The notes below the pieces were generated by a model. It did not search any database. It saw nothing but the letters and a program-made list of their open reading frames with translations, and was not told where the DNA came from. Positions 43,985-52,333 of a stretch of DNA of 64,000 nt are shown here, piece after piece; the first letter of the stretch is position 1; each line of letters starts with the position of its first letter. The position numbers and the translations under genes were made by a program. This stretch comes from Rubinisphaera italica. Its GTDB lineage: Bacteria > Planctomycetota > Planctomycetia > Planctomycetales > Planctomycetaceae. The stretch is taken from contig NZ_SJPG01000001.1 of NCBI RefSeq assembly GCF_007859715.1, positions 5,932,527 through 5,996,526 of the forward strand, written 5' to 3'.

Positions 43985-45442
43985 TCAATACTTCAGATTA
44001 CTGTTTTTCATAAAGACTCTGGCAAAAACTGAGGGAAGCAATTCAGTCGCCCCAACATGAGACTTTGCATGTAGATCGCCAATAGGGATCACATTTTCAG
44101 CTGCCAGAAAGCCACTGCGTACCGCTCCTTCCATTGTGGCTGGCCAGCCAGTACTCGTCCAATCGCCTGCAATCTGCAGATTTGAAATTTCCGTTTGCTG
44201 AAGGGGCCGAAGTTTATCGATCTCCGGTAAGACAGAAAAGACTGCCCGATGTTCCGTGATGGCACGGGCATGCAGTAATTGAGCCGTTCTGGTTTCCGGC
44301 CAAATCTCTTTGAGCTCCTGGTGAACTTCATTAACCAACTCCTGTTGAGTCCTCTGAGAGACTCCAGACTGTTGACGGGTCGACCGGGAATTACTGATTA
44401 CGATCTGATAGGCGTACTTTTCTGGTTTTCCATACTTTTGTTCGGAATTCAGGATTGCCGTTCGATTGAACATCCATTGACTGGTCCGGTCGATCAGGAC
44501 CGCATGCCGTAACGCTGTGATTGGTCGATCAAACCAGAAATGCAAACTGGAAATGGGAGCCGATTCAATTTGTGAAATGCTTTGATACGGTTCGGTATTG
44601 GCCAATTGATCCGGCAACAGAGACATCACGCGGTCAAAAGATACCGCAAGAATCACATGATCCGCTGAGACCGTTTCACCATTCGTCAAAGTCACCCCTG
44701 TGATCTGAGAATCGACTTCACCGTTCAGTTCCAACTGTTTCACACCGGCCTGCAACCGGAGTTTGACACCCTGCGATTCCAGCCAGGATTTAATGACTCC
44801 ATCGTAAAAATGCCCGAGTGGGATATTGAGTAACTGTACTTTCCAGCCTTCGCGATGACTCAAAAAGCCATCGACAAACACTTGCCGTGCATAATGGTAG
44901 GAAATTCGAGAGAGATCTTCACTCAAAGCGCTAACGAGCACGAGATTCCAGAAACGATTAATCGCTTGGCTTGTCTGCCTCGATTGATTCAGAAAGTCGA
45001 TCAGAGAATCACCCGGCCAGGTCGGGTTTCGCATCAATGACCACATCCCTCTCGCCAGATCGATTTTATCTCGCAGGCTCAAATAACTGAAGCAAGCAAA
45101 GGCTGCAGCGAGATGAGCCGGTGCGGGAAGCCATCCGTTTCGCAAACGATTGACGACACCGTCGCGGCCAAGGAATTGCAGTTGATGTTCGGTGATCAGA
45201 TGCTGGCGAGATCCGGTCAACTCGCAAAGGTGTTGAAAATTCACGCAGCAGCCCATGTTGACGTGCTGACAATTATCAATCAGTTCACCAGTTGTCTGAT
45301 CGATAATCGACGTCGCACGACCTCCAAGCCTTGGTCGTGATTCGAGCAGAGTGATGCGGAAGTTTTGTTTCGTTAATGCGACAGCTGCAGAGAGACCCGC
45401 CAGTCCGCCACCAACGATCACAACATGCGGCTGGCTGTTCAC
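43985..45442 (-). CDS. hpnE: Hydroxysqualene dehydroxylase-like FAD oxidoreductase
   Basis: The 485-residue flavoprotein has VVIVGGGLAGLSAAVALTKQ at the N-terminus (FAD dinucleotide site) and ESRPRLGGRATS. The HpnE-typical ELIDNCQHVNMGCCVNFQHLCELTG follows. The C-terminal FAD segment is LQIAGDWTSTGWPATMEGAVRSG. HpnE completes the HpnCDE route from presqualene diphosphate to squalene. No hpnC or hpnD gene is in the window, so carotenoid-type oxidoreductases remain an alternative. The start is GTG, overlapping the stop of the preceding gene by 4 bp, so it is translationally linked to the ExbB/ExbD-like unit. Confidence 0.85.
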   Translation of the reverse strand: MNSQPHVVIVGGGLAGLSAAVALTKQNFRITLLESRPRLGGRATSIIDQTTGELIDNCQHVNMGCCVNFQHLCELTGSRQHLITEHQLQFLGRDGVVNRLRNGWLPAPAHLAAAFACFSYLSLRDKIDLARGMWSLMRNPTWPGDSLIDFLNQSRQTSQAINRFWNLVLVSALSEDLSRISYHYARQVFVDGFLSHREGWKVQLLNIPLGHFYDGVIKSWLESQGVKLRLQAGVKQLELNGEVDSQITGVTLTNGETVSADHVILAVSFDRVMSLLPDQLANTEPYQSISQIESAPISSLHFWFDRPITALRHAVLIDRTSQWMFNRTAILNSEQKYGKPEKYAYQIVISNSRSTRQQSGVSQRTQQELVNEVHQELKEIWPETRTAQLLHARAITEHRAVFSVLPEIDKLRPLQQTEISNLQIAGDWTSTGWPATMEGAVRSGFLAAENVIPIGDLHAKSHVGATELLPSVFARVFMKNSNLKY

Positions 45443-45954
45443 GAATCGAGATCAACAATTCGCTGGTCAAACAGAATTGCCTCGTCACTCAGACCGGCTT
45501 GCTTGAGGGCTTCGATCAATTGATTTTCTGCCGAAGGGAGAGCAGATCCAGCATGAAAAACACGAGCCTTAACTCCCTGAGCATTCCCTTGACTCTGTTT
45601 GACTTTTTCGATGATTTGATCGAGCGTGATCTCTTCGACGGATTTCGGGGACTGGTCGTTGGTCGCCCAGCGATATCCCGTGCCGACGACGACAACGGAA
45701 ATCAATTCAGAGGTATCAGGTTTCTCAGGCTTCACATTAGTTTGATTCTCTGGAAACATGGGAGCCGTCGGAGAAGGGGCGACTGCCTTTGTGTTTTCTA
45801 AATCAGTAGTATCCGTCTGGCTGGATTCATCATTACCATCTCCGGTACCGGTCCCCAGACCGAAGGGAATACCAAGTTGACTGAATAATAAAGCCAGGCT
45901 GACGGTCGCGATCGTCGCCCCGGTGATTACGATTTTTCGACTAGTTTTTCCCAT
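45439..45954 (-). CDS. Single-span membrane protein of unknown function
   Basis: The 171-residue protein has an N-terminal anchor (IVITGATIATVSLALLFSQLGIP). A Thr/Pro/Asp-rich linker leads to a small C-terminal domain (ISVVVVGTGYRWATNDQSPKSVEEITLDQIIEKVKQSQG, split here only for description; ends in DEAILFDQRIVDLDS). AAGGA lies 8 nt before the ATG. It sits between the ExbD-like gene (24-bp gap) and hpnE (4-bp overlap), so it belongs to that operon. No family recognised. Confidence 0.75.
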   Translation of the reverse strand: MGKTSRKIVITGATIATVSLALLFSQLGIPFGLGTGTGDGNDESSQTDTTDLENTKAVAPSPTAPMFPENQTNVKPEKPDTSELISVVVVGTGYRWATNDQSPKSVEEITLDQIIEKVKQSQGNAQGVKARVFHAGSALPSAENQLIEALKQAGLSDEAILFDQRIVDLDS

Positions 45955-45978
45955 CCAACCATTCCTTATCAGTATGAA

Positions 45979-46836
45979 TTACTCAGCGTTTGTAGATTCA
46001 ATTTCCGGCAAAAAGCCGACGACGGCATATTCAAACCGTGTCCGTCCATCGGCATCGGATCTCATCCGATCGGTTACTGCCGGGAGCGAGGAAAGCACCT
46101 GCTGACGCATTGCTGCCCGAACTTCTCCATAGCTGACCAGTATGATGACCAATCCTTTCGTTTGCGGCAATGATTTATACAGGTTGAACAACTTCTCCTG
46201 AAAATCATCTTCCGAAACTGCTCGAATCGAAAACGTCTTTTCGCCAACATGGACATCAATCACTTCCTGAGAATTGATATGAATCTCCCAGATATCACAC
46301 CGCTTGCGGATTTCTTCATAGGCCAGCAGAAAAGTCGCCAGATCGCGTGGCTGAGACTGCTCAACATCTTTGGCAAGCTCTTCCACTTTTTCCGGAGCGA
46401 TCGGCTGAGGAGTTGTCCCCCCCCTCGAGAGAGCTTCGATGATTTTCGAGATCTCGATCGAAGAATTCTGGTAAGCAGTTTTCAGAGCAGAGAGAATTTT
46501 ATCGCGCTGATCGCTCACATCCTTGAGTCGTCCCGACATTTCATCCTGATCAGCTGCGGCCTTGAGTTGATCAGCCGCCCTCATTTTTTGAGCCGCTTTT
46601 AATTCTTCCTCTGCCTGAAACCGCAGACGCTGCGATTCTGCAAGCACCTCTTTGGAGAATGCCAGATTCTGCTCAGCTTCATCGAGTCGATACTCCAGCA
46701 CCGCAAGATCATCCGTACGTTTTTCCGTCACCGCCTGCGTCGTCTGCTCCATTTCCAGATACTGAGCAAATATCACAATCAGCAACAGATCCAGCAGAGG
46801 AGTCAACTGCAGTGATAGGCGTTTGATGGATTTCAT
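45979..46836 (-). CDS. ExbD/TolR-like membrane protein with long coiled coil
   Basis: The 285-residue protein begins MKSIKRLSLQLTPLLDLLLIVIFAQYLE, which matches the ExbD/TolR N-terminal anchor including the LTPLLDLLL stretch with its conserved Asp. It then has about 100 residues of coiled coil (VLEYRLDEAEQNLAFSKEVL and following), and a C-terminal domain with DIWEIHINSQEVIDVHVG and LVIILVSYGEVRAAMRQQVL. Ordinary ExbD has about 140 residues, so the coiled coil is an insertion. It pairs with the ExbB/TolQ-like gene upstream and may be a proton-driven motor part. Confidence 0.75.
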   Translation of the reverse strand: MKSIKRLSLQLTPLLDLLLIVIFAQYLEMEQTTQAVTEKRTDDLAVLEYRLDEAEQNLAFSKEVLAESQRLRFQAEEELKAAQKMRAADQLKAAADQDEMSGRLKDVSDQRDKILSALKTAYQNSSIEISKIIEALSRGGTTPQPIAPEKVEELAKDVEQSQPRDLATFLLAYEEIRKRCDIWEIHINSQEVIDVHVGEKTFSIRAVSEDDFQEKLFNLYKSLPQTKGLVIILVSYGEVRAAMRQQVLSSLPAVTDRMRSDADGRTRFEYAVVGFLPEIESTNAE

Positions 46837-47157
46837 AGGACAGTGTTGGTTGAGGGTTTAAAGTTGAGACTTGAATGTAAAAGGATTTGTCATTTATCTG
46901 TAGGTCAGGCACTGCCTGGCGAAATTCGATGTCGACGCTCCCCATAAAAGATGTAATCTCTCCTTCTCCTTGGGGAGCGGCTTTCTTTCCTTCTCCTTGG
47001 GGAGAAGGTGGCCGAAGGCCGGATGAGGGGATTTCTTCGACGTTCTTATTGTTATCAACATCGTTTTCTTTCACCTACACACTCTCACAGTGTGAGAGTG
47101 GAACAAAGCCGTCTCTCCCAGAGGGAGAGGGGACTATTTCTGTGTTGACCTGCAGAG
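46837..47157. other. Gap between ExbB- and ExbD-like genes, filled with repeats
   Basis: It contains a GTAG REP (46900-46919), two copies of CCTTCTCCTTGGGGAG at about 46963 and 46990, and a TCTCACAGTGTGAGAG palindrome at about 47085. No gene was recognised. Confidence 0.55.
46900..46919 (+). repeat. GTAG-headed REP, GTCAGGCA sub-family
   Basis: GTAG + GTCAGGCACTGCCTGG, matching 6832-6852 apart from the centre and last base. Confidence 0.7.
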
Positions 47158-47802
47158 CTATTCACTTGCAGGCGTTTCTCCCAATCGACTTTTGATAGTG
47201 GAAATCATACTACGAATATGACTGCGGGTTTCACTGAGGCGTTGAAATGCTGGTTCAAGTAGACTATTCACGAACAGGAGCACGAGGGCAGCTGATAACC
47301 CCGCGAATGTCGACCAGATTGCATCCCCAAAGCGGGCGACGATTAATGAAACGGTTTCGGTATCAGCACTGCCGGGGGCATTCAAGGCTGCTCCAATCGA
47401 AACAATGGTTCCCAGAACGCCAGCCAGGGGATACGCTTCAATCATCGTCCGTGCAGTATTGGCGATCGTTTCAAACTTGAGCGCATGTAAATAACGTCGC
47501 TTTTCATCGAGCAGATTCATTCGATTCCGCAGCAACTGCTGCTCCTGCTTTCTGCTCGGATCGCTCACCACATCTTCGATATCGGCTATGAAGGCATCCA
47601 TTTGTTCGGTCAGATGAGCGGTTGGATCGAGCACACTTCGCTGACGTAGATCACGAGTGTAATCCTGCAGGGTTCCTGTCAGAATTTTCATATCCCGTCG
47701 CGACCACAGCACAAGCACAGCAAACACGGCCAGATGAAAACAGGCCGCGACGCTGATCGCCCAGGTTGAAAGTTCCGCGATTGCGGAAAGAATACTATTC
47801 AC
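47158..47802 (-). CDS. ExbB/TolQ/MotA-family proton-channel protein
   Basis: The 214-residue protein has three hydrophobic segments: about 12-33 (TWAISVAACFHLAVFAVLVL), about 122-140 (YPLAGVLGTIVSIGAAL), and about 160-178 (FAGLSAALVLLFVNSLLEP). The segment TMIEAYPLAGVLGTIVSIG and FGDAIWSTFAGLSAALVLL are typical of the ExbB/TolQ family, which forms the proton channel with ExbD/TolR. The start is GTG at 47802 with GAGGGG 5 nt upstream. Its partner ExbD-like gene follows after a repeat-filled gap. Confidence 0.82.
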   Translation of the reverse strand: MNSILSAIAELSTWAISVAACFHLAVFAVLVLWSRRDMKILTGTLQDYTRDLRQRSVLDPTAHLTEQMDAFIADIEDVVSDPSRKQEQQLLRNRMNLLDEKRRYLHALKFETIANTARTMIEAYPLAGVLGTIVSIGAALNAPGSADTETVSLIVARFGDAIWSTFAGLSAALVLLFVNSLLEPAFQRLSETRSHIRSMISTIKSRLGETPASE

Positions 47803-47904
47803 GCCATCCCCTCAAGGCCCGATGCAGGAACAGCAATCGACCTGATTTTCTGATAGTCACTTGATGTAGAACTCTGTCACTTCATTGTAACGAGCATCAA
47901 ACGA

Positions 47905-48612
47905 CTAAGAAGACGATTTTTGAGAATCCTTCTTTTCGAGGATGTATAAAACCGTTCTCGCCCGCACATTCGCCCACATCGCGCGTGGAACACTCTTTTC
48001 CCCGATAATCGGCAATTCCTTCACAATCCGGAATTCCCGTTCTTTTTCCAGTTCACGGAAATCCTGCATCGACATCAAATGCAGGTTGGGAGTGTTATGC
48101 CATTCGTAGGGGAGTTCTTCAGTTACTGGAGCCCGACCGAACACCAGGACCTGCAGTCGGATTTTCCAGTACGCAAAGTTCGGTACTACAACCAACACGC
48201 GATTGGCAACCCGCAGAATCTGTTCGAGCAGTTCCACCGGATACCGCAACTGTTGCAAGGTTTGGCTCAGCACGGCAAAGTCGAAACTGTTGTCCGGCAA
48301 ATACTGCAGTCCGTCATCAAGGTCGCCCTTAATGACAGGAATTTCCCGTCGCATCGACTCCAGAAACCCCTCTTCGTCCAGTTCAACGCCCTGCACAACG
48401 CAGTTCATTTCATCACGCAACAATTGAAGAAGTCGACCATCTCCACAACCAAGATCGATGACCCGACTGCCGGGAATGATTTCCCGTCGGATGATTTCAT
48501 CGGTCACAGCCGCAGCGGGATCTTTCATGCAATAGCGTTTCGGACGCATCTGCATCAATCTCTGAGGCAGGCGTTTCGGATTCAACGGGGAAATCTGAGA
48601 CTTCAACGACAT
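47905..48612 (-). CDS. metW: MetW-type methyltransferase-like protein
   Basis: The protein has 235 residues from the ATG at 48612. The SAM-binding core is SRVIDLGCGDGRLLQLLRDE. The MetW-like IRREIIPGSR, VVQGVELDEEG, LPDNSFDFAVLSQTLQQLRYP, VVVPNFAYWKIRLQVL, GRAPVTEELPYEWHNTPNLHLMS match the family through its length. MetW usually pairs with MetX in methionine synthesis, but metX is not seen here. A TTG 30 nt upstream is a weaker start. Confidence 0.9.
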   Translation of the reverse strand: MSLKSQISPLNPKRLPQRLMQMRPKRYCMKDPAAAVTDEIIRREIIPGSRVIDLGCGDGRLLQLLRDEMNCVVQGVELDEEGFLESMRREIPVIKGDLDDGLQYLPDNSFDFAVLSQTLQQLRYPVELLEQILRVANRVLVVVPNFAYWKIRLQVLVFGRAPVTEELPYEWHNTPNLHLMSMQDFRELEKEREFRIVKELPIIGEKSVPRAMWANVRARTVLYILEKKDSQKSSS

Positions 48613-48696
48613 TGGAAAAACAGTTTTATTATTGAAGGACAATACATACAGAAAAGGTGATTCGAGTCAGATACAATTTCAGTCGCGAATAAAAAC

Positions 48697-48735
48697 TCTG
48701 GGGCTTCGCTGCGTTACGACCCCAGCCTCTCCCGG
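48697..48735 (-). repeat. GGTGGCTGGGG-type palindromic repeat, inverted
   Basis: CTGGGGCTTCGCTGCG...ACGACCCCAGCC is the inverse of the unit at 12370 and 58427. It lies upstream of metW. Confidence 0.7.
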
Positions 48736-48812
48736 TTTTTGCCATTACTGGCACGGCTCGCCTCATCGATTCCTAATTGTACGCAACTCAGACCTGAAGG
48801 GTAGGGAACAGT

Positions 48813-49232
48813 TTATTCCTCCTCGGATTCATTATCCTCAAGTTCGTCATCATCAAGGTCATCCTCTTCGAGTTCATCCAGGATTTCCATGTTGCCGAAT
48901 GTCCCCCAGCCGTCGATGTATCCGCCCAAAGGTTTGGCAAGTTCATCGAGTTCAGTTTGAGTCTTCAAAAGATCCTCATGCGTAACGACCATTTCTTTGG
49001 TGCATTCAGTCGTCCAGAGGTCATCCCCTTCATCGAAATCTTCCTCATCGTCGAAGTAGATGGCAGTCCGATATCCCAGTTTACTGGCAGCCTCGGCAAT
49101 TTTCGTGGCTGATTCTTCATCGGAAGCTGCCACCTGAAAATCAACTTCCATCGGCTCCGAGAGATTATGCCCCGCACCAACCAGTTCGCGAAGAGCTTCG
49201 CCGTCGGCATCATCTGGAAATTCGTTCGTCAT
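48813..49232 (-). CDS. RraB-like regulator of RNase E family
   Basis: The 139-residue protein has FPDDADGEALRELVGAGHNL, MEVDFQVAASDEESATKIAEAA, LWTTECTKEMVVTHEDLLKTQTEL and LAKPLGGYIDGWGTFGN. These match the ribonuclease-E-inhibitor RraB domain. The C-terminus is a long acidic tail (LDELEEDDLDDDELEDNES). By family it would bind and modulate a ribonuclease; that is not shown here. It is not closely linked to a neighbour. Confidence 0.83.
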   Translation of the reverse strand: MTNEFPDDADGEALRELVGAGHNLSEPMEVDFQVAASDEESATKIAEAASKLGYRTAIYFDDEEDFDEGDDLWTTECTKEMVVTHEDLLKTQTELDELAKPLGGYIDGWGTFGNMEILDELEEDDLDDDELEDNESEEE

Positions 49233-49491
49233 AGTTACGCCCGCAGTTCTTAAGAAAGTGTCGTGAACCGCATTCGCAGGAGCGGTGATTCCATGCTGGG
49301 AATCTTATCCAGAACCATAACGAGATCGCTACACTGCGAGACATTTCATAGCATGTTTTTTCAGAGTATTTTCACGGCTGGAATCGACTCTGGCTTATGC
49401 CTGATTCCCAGCAGAATAAATTCGCCGGATGGAATCCCTCCCTGTATGCTGAAGGGATATTCATATTTCATTTCAGTGCAGGAGACGTCAC

Positions 49492-50238
49492 ATGTCAACG
49501 GAAGGTAAAAGTGGATCAGGATTTGATGCGGTCCTTAAACTGGTTTTGTTTACAGTCATTCTGGGATTAGCATTTCTCTTTATTTTGCCAATCGTCCAAC
49601 AGTCCAGAGAGTCTGGGCCTCGTTCAGCATGTAAAAACAATCTGAAATGGCTGGCTCTGTCAATGCACAATTACCACGACCTCCATGGAGTATTTCCATC
49701 ACCCAATCATCACGATGGCGACTCACCTCCTTACAGTTGGCGAATTGCCTTGCTCCCTTATATCGAAGAGGACCAGATCTTTGAACGTTACAATTTCAGT
49801 GAACCCTGGGATGGGCCAACGAATTCCACAATGCATTCCCTTCAACTGGATGTTTTTCTTTGTCCGGATACTTCCAGCAGATTGAAAAACCATCTTCGTA
49901 CCGTGACCGATTACGTGGCGATCACCGGCGAGGAAACGATATTCTCAGAAGGCCAGCCGACGAAATTGACAGATGTAACCGACGGAACCAGCAATACAAT
50001 CATGTTTGTTGAACTGGCCAACTCAGATATTCACTGGATGGAACCGCGAGATTTGCAGTTCAATGCGATATCGAATCGCATGAATAAAAGTGGGGCAGGC
50101 CTTTCAAATATCCATAACGGAGGAGCCTATACTGCACTAGTTGATGGATCGATAAGATATCTCAGCGAGGAGACTGATCCCGATGTGCTGCGGGCCCTGA
50201 TGACGAAAAGTGGAGGCGAGACAATTGGTGATTTTTGA
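49492..50238 (+). CDS. DUF1559-family protein
   Basis: The 248-residue protein has one N-terminal hydrophobic segment (about 14-37, VLKLVLFTVILGLAFLFILP). It continues with the DUF1559 hallmarks SRESGPRSACKNNLKWLALSMHNYHDLHG, SWRIALLPYIEEDQIFERYN, VTDGTSNTIMFVE and NIHNGGAYTALVDGSIRYLSE. This family is massively expanded in planctomycetes. Members often begin with a type IV pilin-like leader; this one lacks the canonical GFTLIE cleavage site. Function is unknown. The start has AGGAGA 8 nt upstream. A CACAGAGGCACAGAGG repeat follows the stop. Confidence 0.88.
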   Translation: MSTEGKSGSGFDAVLKLVLFTVILGLAFLFILPIVQQSRESGPRSACKNNLKWLALSMHNYHDLHGVFPSPNHHDGDSPPYSWRIALLPYIEEDQIFERYNFSEPWDGPTNSTMHSLQLDVFLCPDTSSRLKNHLRTVTDYVAITGEETIFSEGQPTKLTDVTDGTSNTIMFVELANSDIHWMEPRDLQFNAISNRMNKSGAGLSNIHNGGAYTALVDGSIRYLSEETDPDVLRALMTKSGGETIGDF

Positions 50239-50251
50239 ATATATTATTTTA

Positions 50252-50391
50252 AAACCACAGAGGCACAGAGGCACAGAGGACACAGAGATATATTTATCAA
50301 ATTGAATTGAACATTATTGATATCTCCGAGCAGGTTTCAGACGCAGTAGATTAACAGCTCTGTGTGCCCTCAGTGTATCTGTGGTTGACTT
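50252..50391. repeat. Inverted CACAGAGG repeat pair
   Basis: ACCACAGAGGCACAGAGG with a tandem extension at about 50252-50288 faces the inverse CTCTGTGTGCC...TGTGGTT at about 50359-50388. The interior is about 70 bp. It has a MITE-like layout. Confidence 0.65.
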
Positions 50392-50480
50392 CCCTTTATT
50401 GCTAATTGATGTTGCAGTAAAGTAGGTAATGTACTGCCAGACAAACTGCTATCAAAACAATCAAGAAATCGTATCTCATC

Positions 50481-51755
50481 ATGACTGAGCCGAGTTGGGA
50501 AGAGCGTCTCGAAGCTGTTTACGAGATGATGCATGAAATGAGCCGCCAGACGGAGGCTCAGGCGATGGTGCGGGCGTATGCTCAGCGAATCGGAAAACTG
50601 TTTCCGAGTTCACGGCGAATTTCGCTGAGCCGTCGAGAGTTGTCTGCCCCGCAATATCGGATCACCCGTTACAGCGAATGGACCGACGAAGTCGATCCCT
50701 GGAAGCAGAAAGAGCGGCTGCCTTTACTACGCGAAGGTCTGCTGGCGGAACTCCTCTATTCCAATCGGCCTCACATCATTGATGACCTGCAGGTCGATCC
50801 CAACGATCCAGCTGCGGAGTATCTCGAAGGTCAACGCTCGTTGATGGCGATTCCGATGCTCGACAATGGTGAAGCCCTCAACATGGTCATCACCACTCAA
50901 ACCGAACCGCATGGATTCGATAAAGAACGTTTCCCCGATACCTTCTGGATGGCCAATCTCTTTGGTCGCGCAACGCACAATCTCGTCCTCAAGGAAGAGG
51001 TTCGCAATGCCTATGTATCAATTGATCAGGAGCTGAAAGCCGTTTCAGAGATTCAGCAATCGTTATTGCCGAAATCTATGCCTGATATTCCCGGACTCGA
51101 ACTGGCCGCTTATTATCAGACCTCCCAACGAGCTGGCGGAGACTATTACGATTTTTTTCCCCTGTGCGATGGTCGCTGGGGATTTCTCATCGCCGACGTC
51201 AGCGGTCACGGCACCCCGGCTGCGGTCGTGATGGCGATCACCCACTCGATTGCTCATCTCTATCCTGGCGAACTTTACTCGCCAAGTGAACTGCTGACGT
51301 TCGTCAATCAACAGCTCAGTAAACGCTACACCTCCAAGATTGAAGCATTCGTCACTGCGTTTTACGCGATTTACGATCCCAAAGATCACAGCTTGATTTA
51401 CGCGTCAGCCGGACATAACGCACCCCGTTTGTGGCGGTGCAGTCAGCAGCGAATTGAAACCCTTGATGTGGCTGGAGGCTTTCCGCTCGGAGTGAGCGAA
51501 GACGCGGAGTACGACGAAGCAACATTACAGCTCAATGTCGGAGATCGTCTCGTCATGTATACAGACGGGATTACCGAAGCAATGGATGACGAAGGAAATC
51601 AGTTCACGACCGAGCGACTCGACTACATCCTCAATCACTCCTGCCGCACCGGAGCAGAAGATTTGCGATTCGGGATTCTTGCAGCGGTCGACAAACACAC
51701 CCGCGGAGCCCCGGCTACGGATGATCGGACTTTGGTGGTGGCAACAGTACATTGA
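50481..51755 (+). CDS. SpoIIE/PP2C-type serine phosphatase with GAF-like N-terminal domain
   Basis: The 424-residue protein has a GAF-like sensor at about 10-170 ([39 protein letters not shown]). The SpoIIE phosphatase follows from about 185: [57 protein letters not shown] (metal-binding Asp and Gly), [31 protein letters not shown] and [10 protein letters not shown]. Such proteins dephosphorylate anti-sigma antagonists or other partners in partner-switching systems. No anti-sigma gene is adjacent. It lies about 0.6 kb from the tss-like set, on the opposite strand. Confidence 0.9.
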   Translation: MTEPSWEERLEAVYEMMHEMSRQTEAQAMVRAYAQRIGKLFPSSRRISLSRRELSAPQYRITRYSEWTDEVDPWKQKERLPLLREGLLAELLYSNRPHIIDDLQVDPNDPAAEYLEGQRSLMAIPMLDNGEALNMVITTQTEPHGFDKERFPDTFWMANLFGRATHNLVLKEEVRNAYVSIDQELKAVSEIQQSLLPKSMPDIPGLELAAYYQTSQRAGGDYYDFFPLCDGRWGFLIADVSGHGTPAAVVMAITHSIAHLYPGELYSPSELLTFVNQQLSKRYTSKIEAFVTAFYAIYDPKDHSLIYASAGHNAPRLWRCSQQRIETLDVAGGFPLGVSEDAEYDEATLQLNVGDRLVMYTDGITEAMDDEGNQFTTERLDYILNHSCRTGAEDLRFGILAAVDKHTRGAPATDDRTLVVATVH

Positions 51756-51771
51756 AAGGGTGACATCAGAA

Positions 51772-51793
51772 GTAGGGTGCGTCCTGACGCACC
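51772..51793 (+). repeat. GTAG-headed REP, GGTGCGTC sub-family
   Basis: GTAG + GGTGCGTCCTGACGCACC, a perfect copy 16 bp after the phosphatase stop codon. Confidence 0.85.
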
Positions 51794-51884
51794 TTTTCAT
51801 GACATTTTATTACACGTTTATGAATAATTCTCGTCGAACTTGGAGAGAGAAATGAATGGTGTATCGCTACCCACCTTACTTTAT

Positions 51885-52040
51885 CTACAATACACCTAAC
51901 GCTCCGAGCCCAAAAAGCACAACAAATATTAATATCCAACAGCCACAGCCACGATTAATATGAGTACATTCCTTTTCAAGTTTGTCATTTGCATAAACAG
52001 ATTTAGGGAATCCAAAATTAATGAAGCAACGTGGGTGCAT
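51885..52040 (-). CDS. Small 51-residue protein with C-terminal transmembrane segment
   Basis: A micro-gene with start ATG at 52040 and AGGTG 6 nt upstream. It reads MHPRCFINFGFPKSVYANDK at the start and ends in NRGCGCWILIFVVLFGLGALGVL, a membrane anchor preceded by four Cys residues. The Cys pattern (one Cys near the start, then ECTHIN and GCGC) could bind metal or be lipidated. It follows the zinc-ribbon open frame at 52065-52214 on the same strand, with a 24-bp gap. No family recognised. It lies just downstream of the tssKLM-like genes. Confidence 0.55.
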   Translation of the reverse strand: MHPRCFINFGFPKSVYANDKLEKECTHINRGCGCWILIFVVLFGLGALGVL

Positions 52041-52064
52041 TGGTGCACCTAAAACTCCTCTGAC

Positions 52065-52214
52065 TCATCCAATTTTCCTACGAAAATATATTTTCTTGCC
52101 ACAGGCCCTACATTTGGAACACCCAATCTTTTCATCAATCCAAGCGTTGTATGGTCCTGTTGATTCAATTTGATGCTCCTTCCCGCAGTAAGGACAAATT
52201 TTGCATTCAGAGAT
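52065..52214 (-). pseudogene. Zinc-ribbon open frame without a usual start codon
   Basis: The frame reads ISECKICPYCGKEHQIES and ends CSKCRACGKKIYFRRKIG, giving CxxC (CPYC) and CxxC (SKCRAC) zinc-binding pairs. A TAG stop sits directly upstream of the first codon ATC, and there is no ATG, GTG or TTG before the first Cys. It could be a start-codon mutation (ATG to ATC), a truncated gene, or a case of rare ATC initiation. Confidence 0.45.
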
Positions 52215-52245
52215 CTAAGGCAGATTCTAATAAAAAAAGCAAGTG

Positions 52246-52260
52246 AAGTGCCTGACCTAC
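52246..52260 (-). repeat. Half GTAG-headed REP
   Basis: On the minus strand GTAG + GTCAGGCACTT, one arm of the GTCAGGCA sub-family. Confidence 0.5.
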
Positions 52261-52333
52261 AGTGCAGTTGAGTTCAATCGCACATTGCATGCTCATGCAA
52301 GCGTGATCATGGCACCCCGCTTTGCTCATAATG

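Noticed and set aside
46709..47074. Minus-strand frame across the ExbB-ExbD gap
   Set aside because: Its sequence is mostly translated repeat DNA (PPSPQGEGKKAAPQGEGE) running out of frame into the ExbD-like gene.
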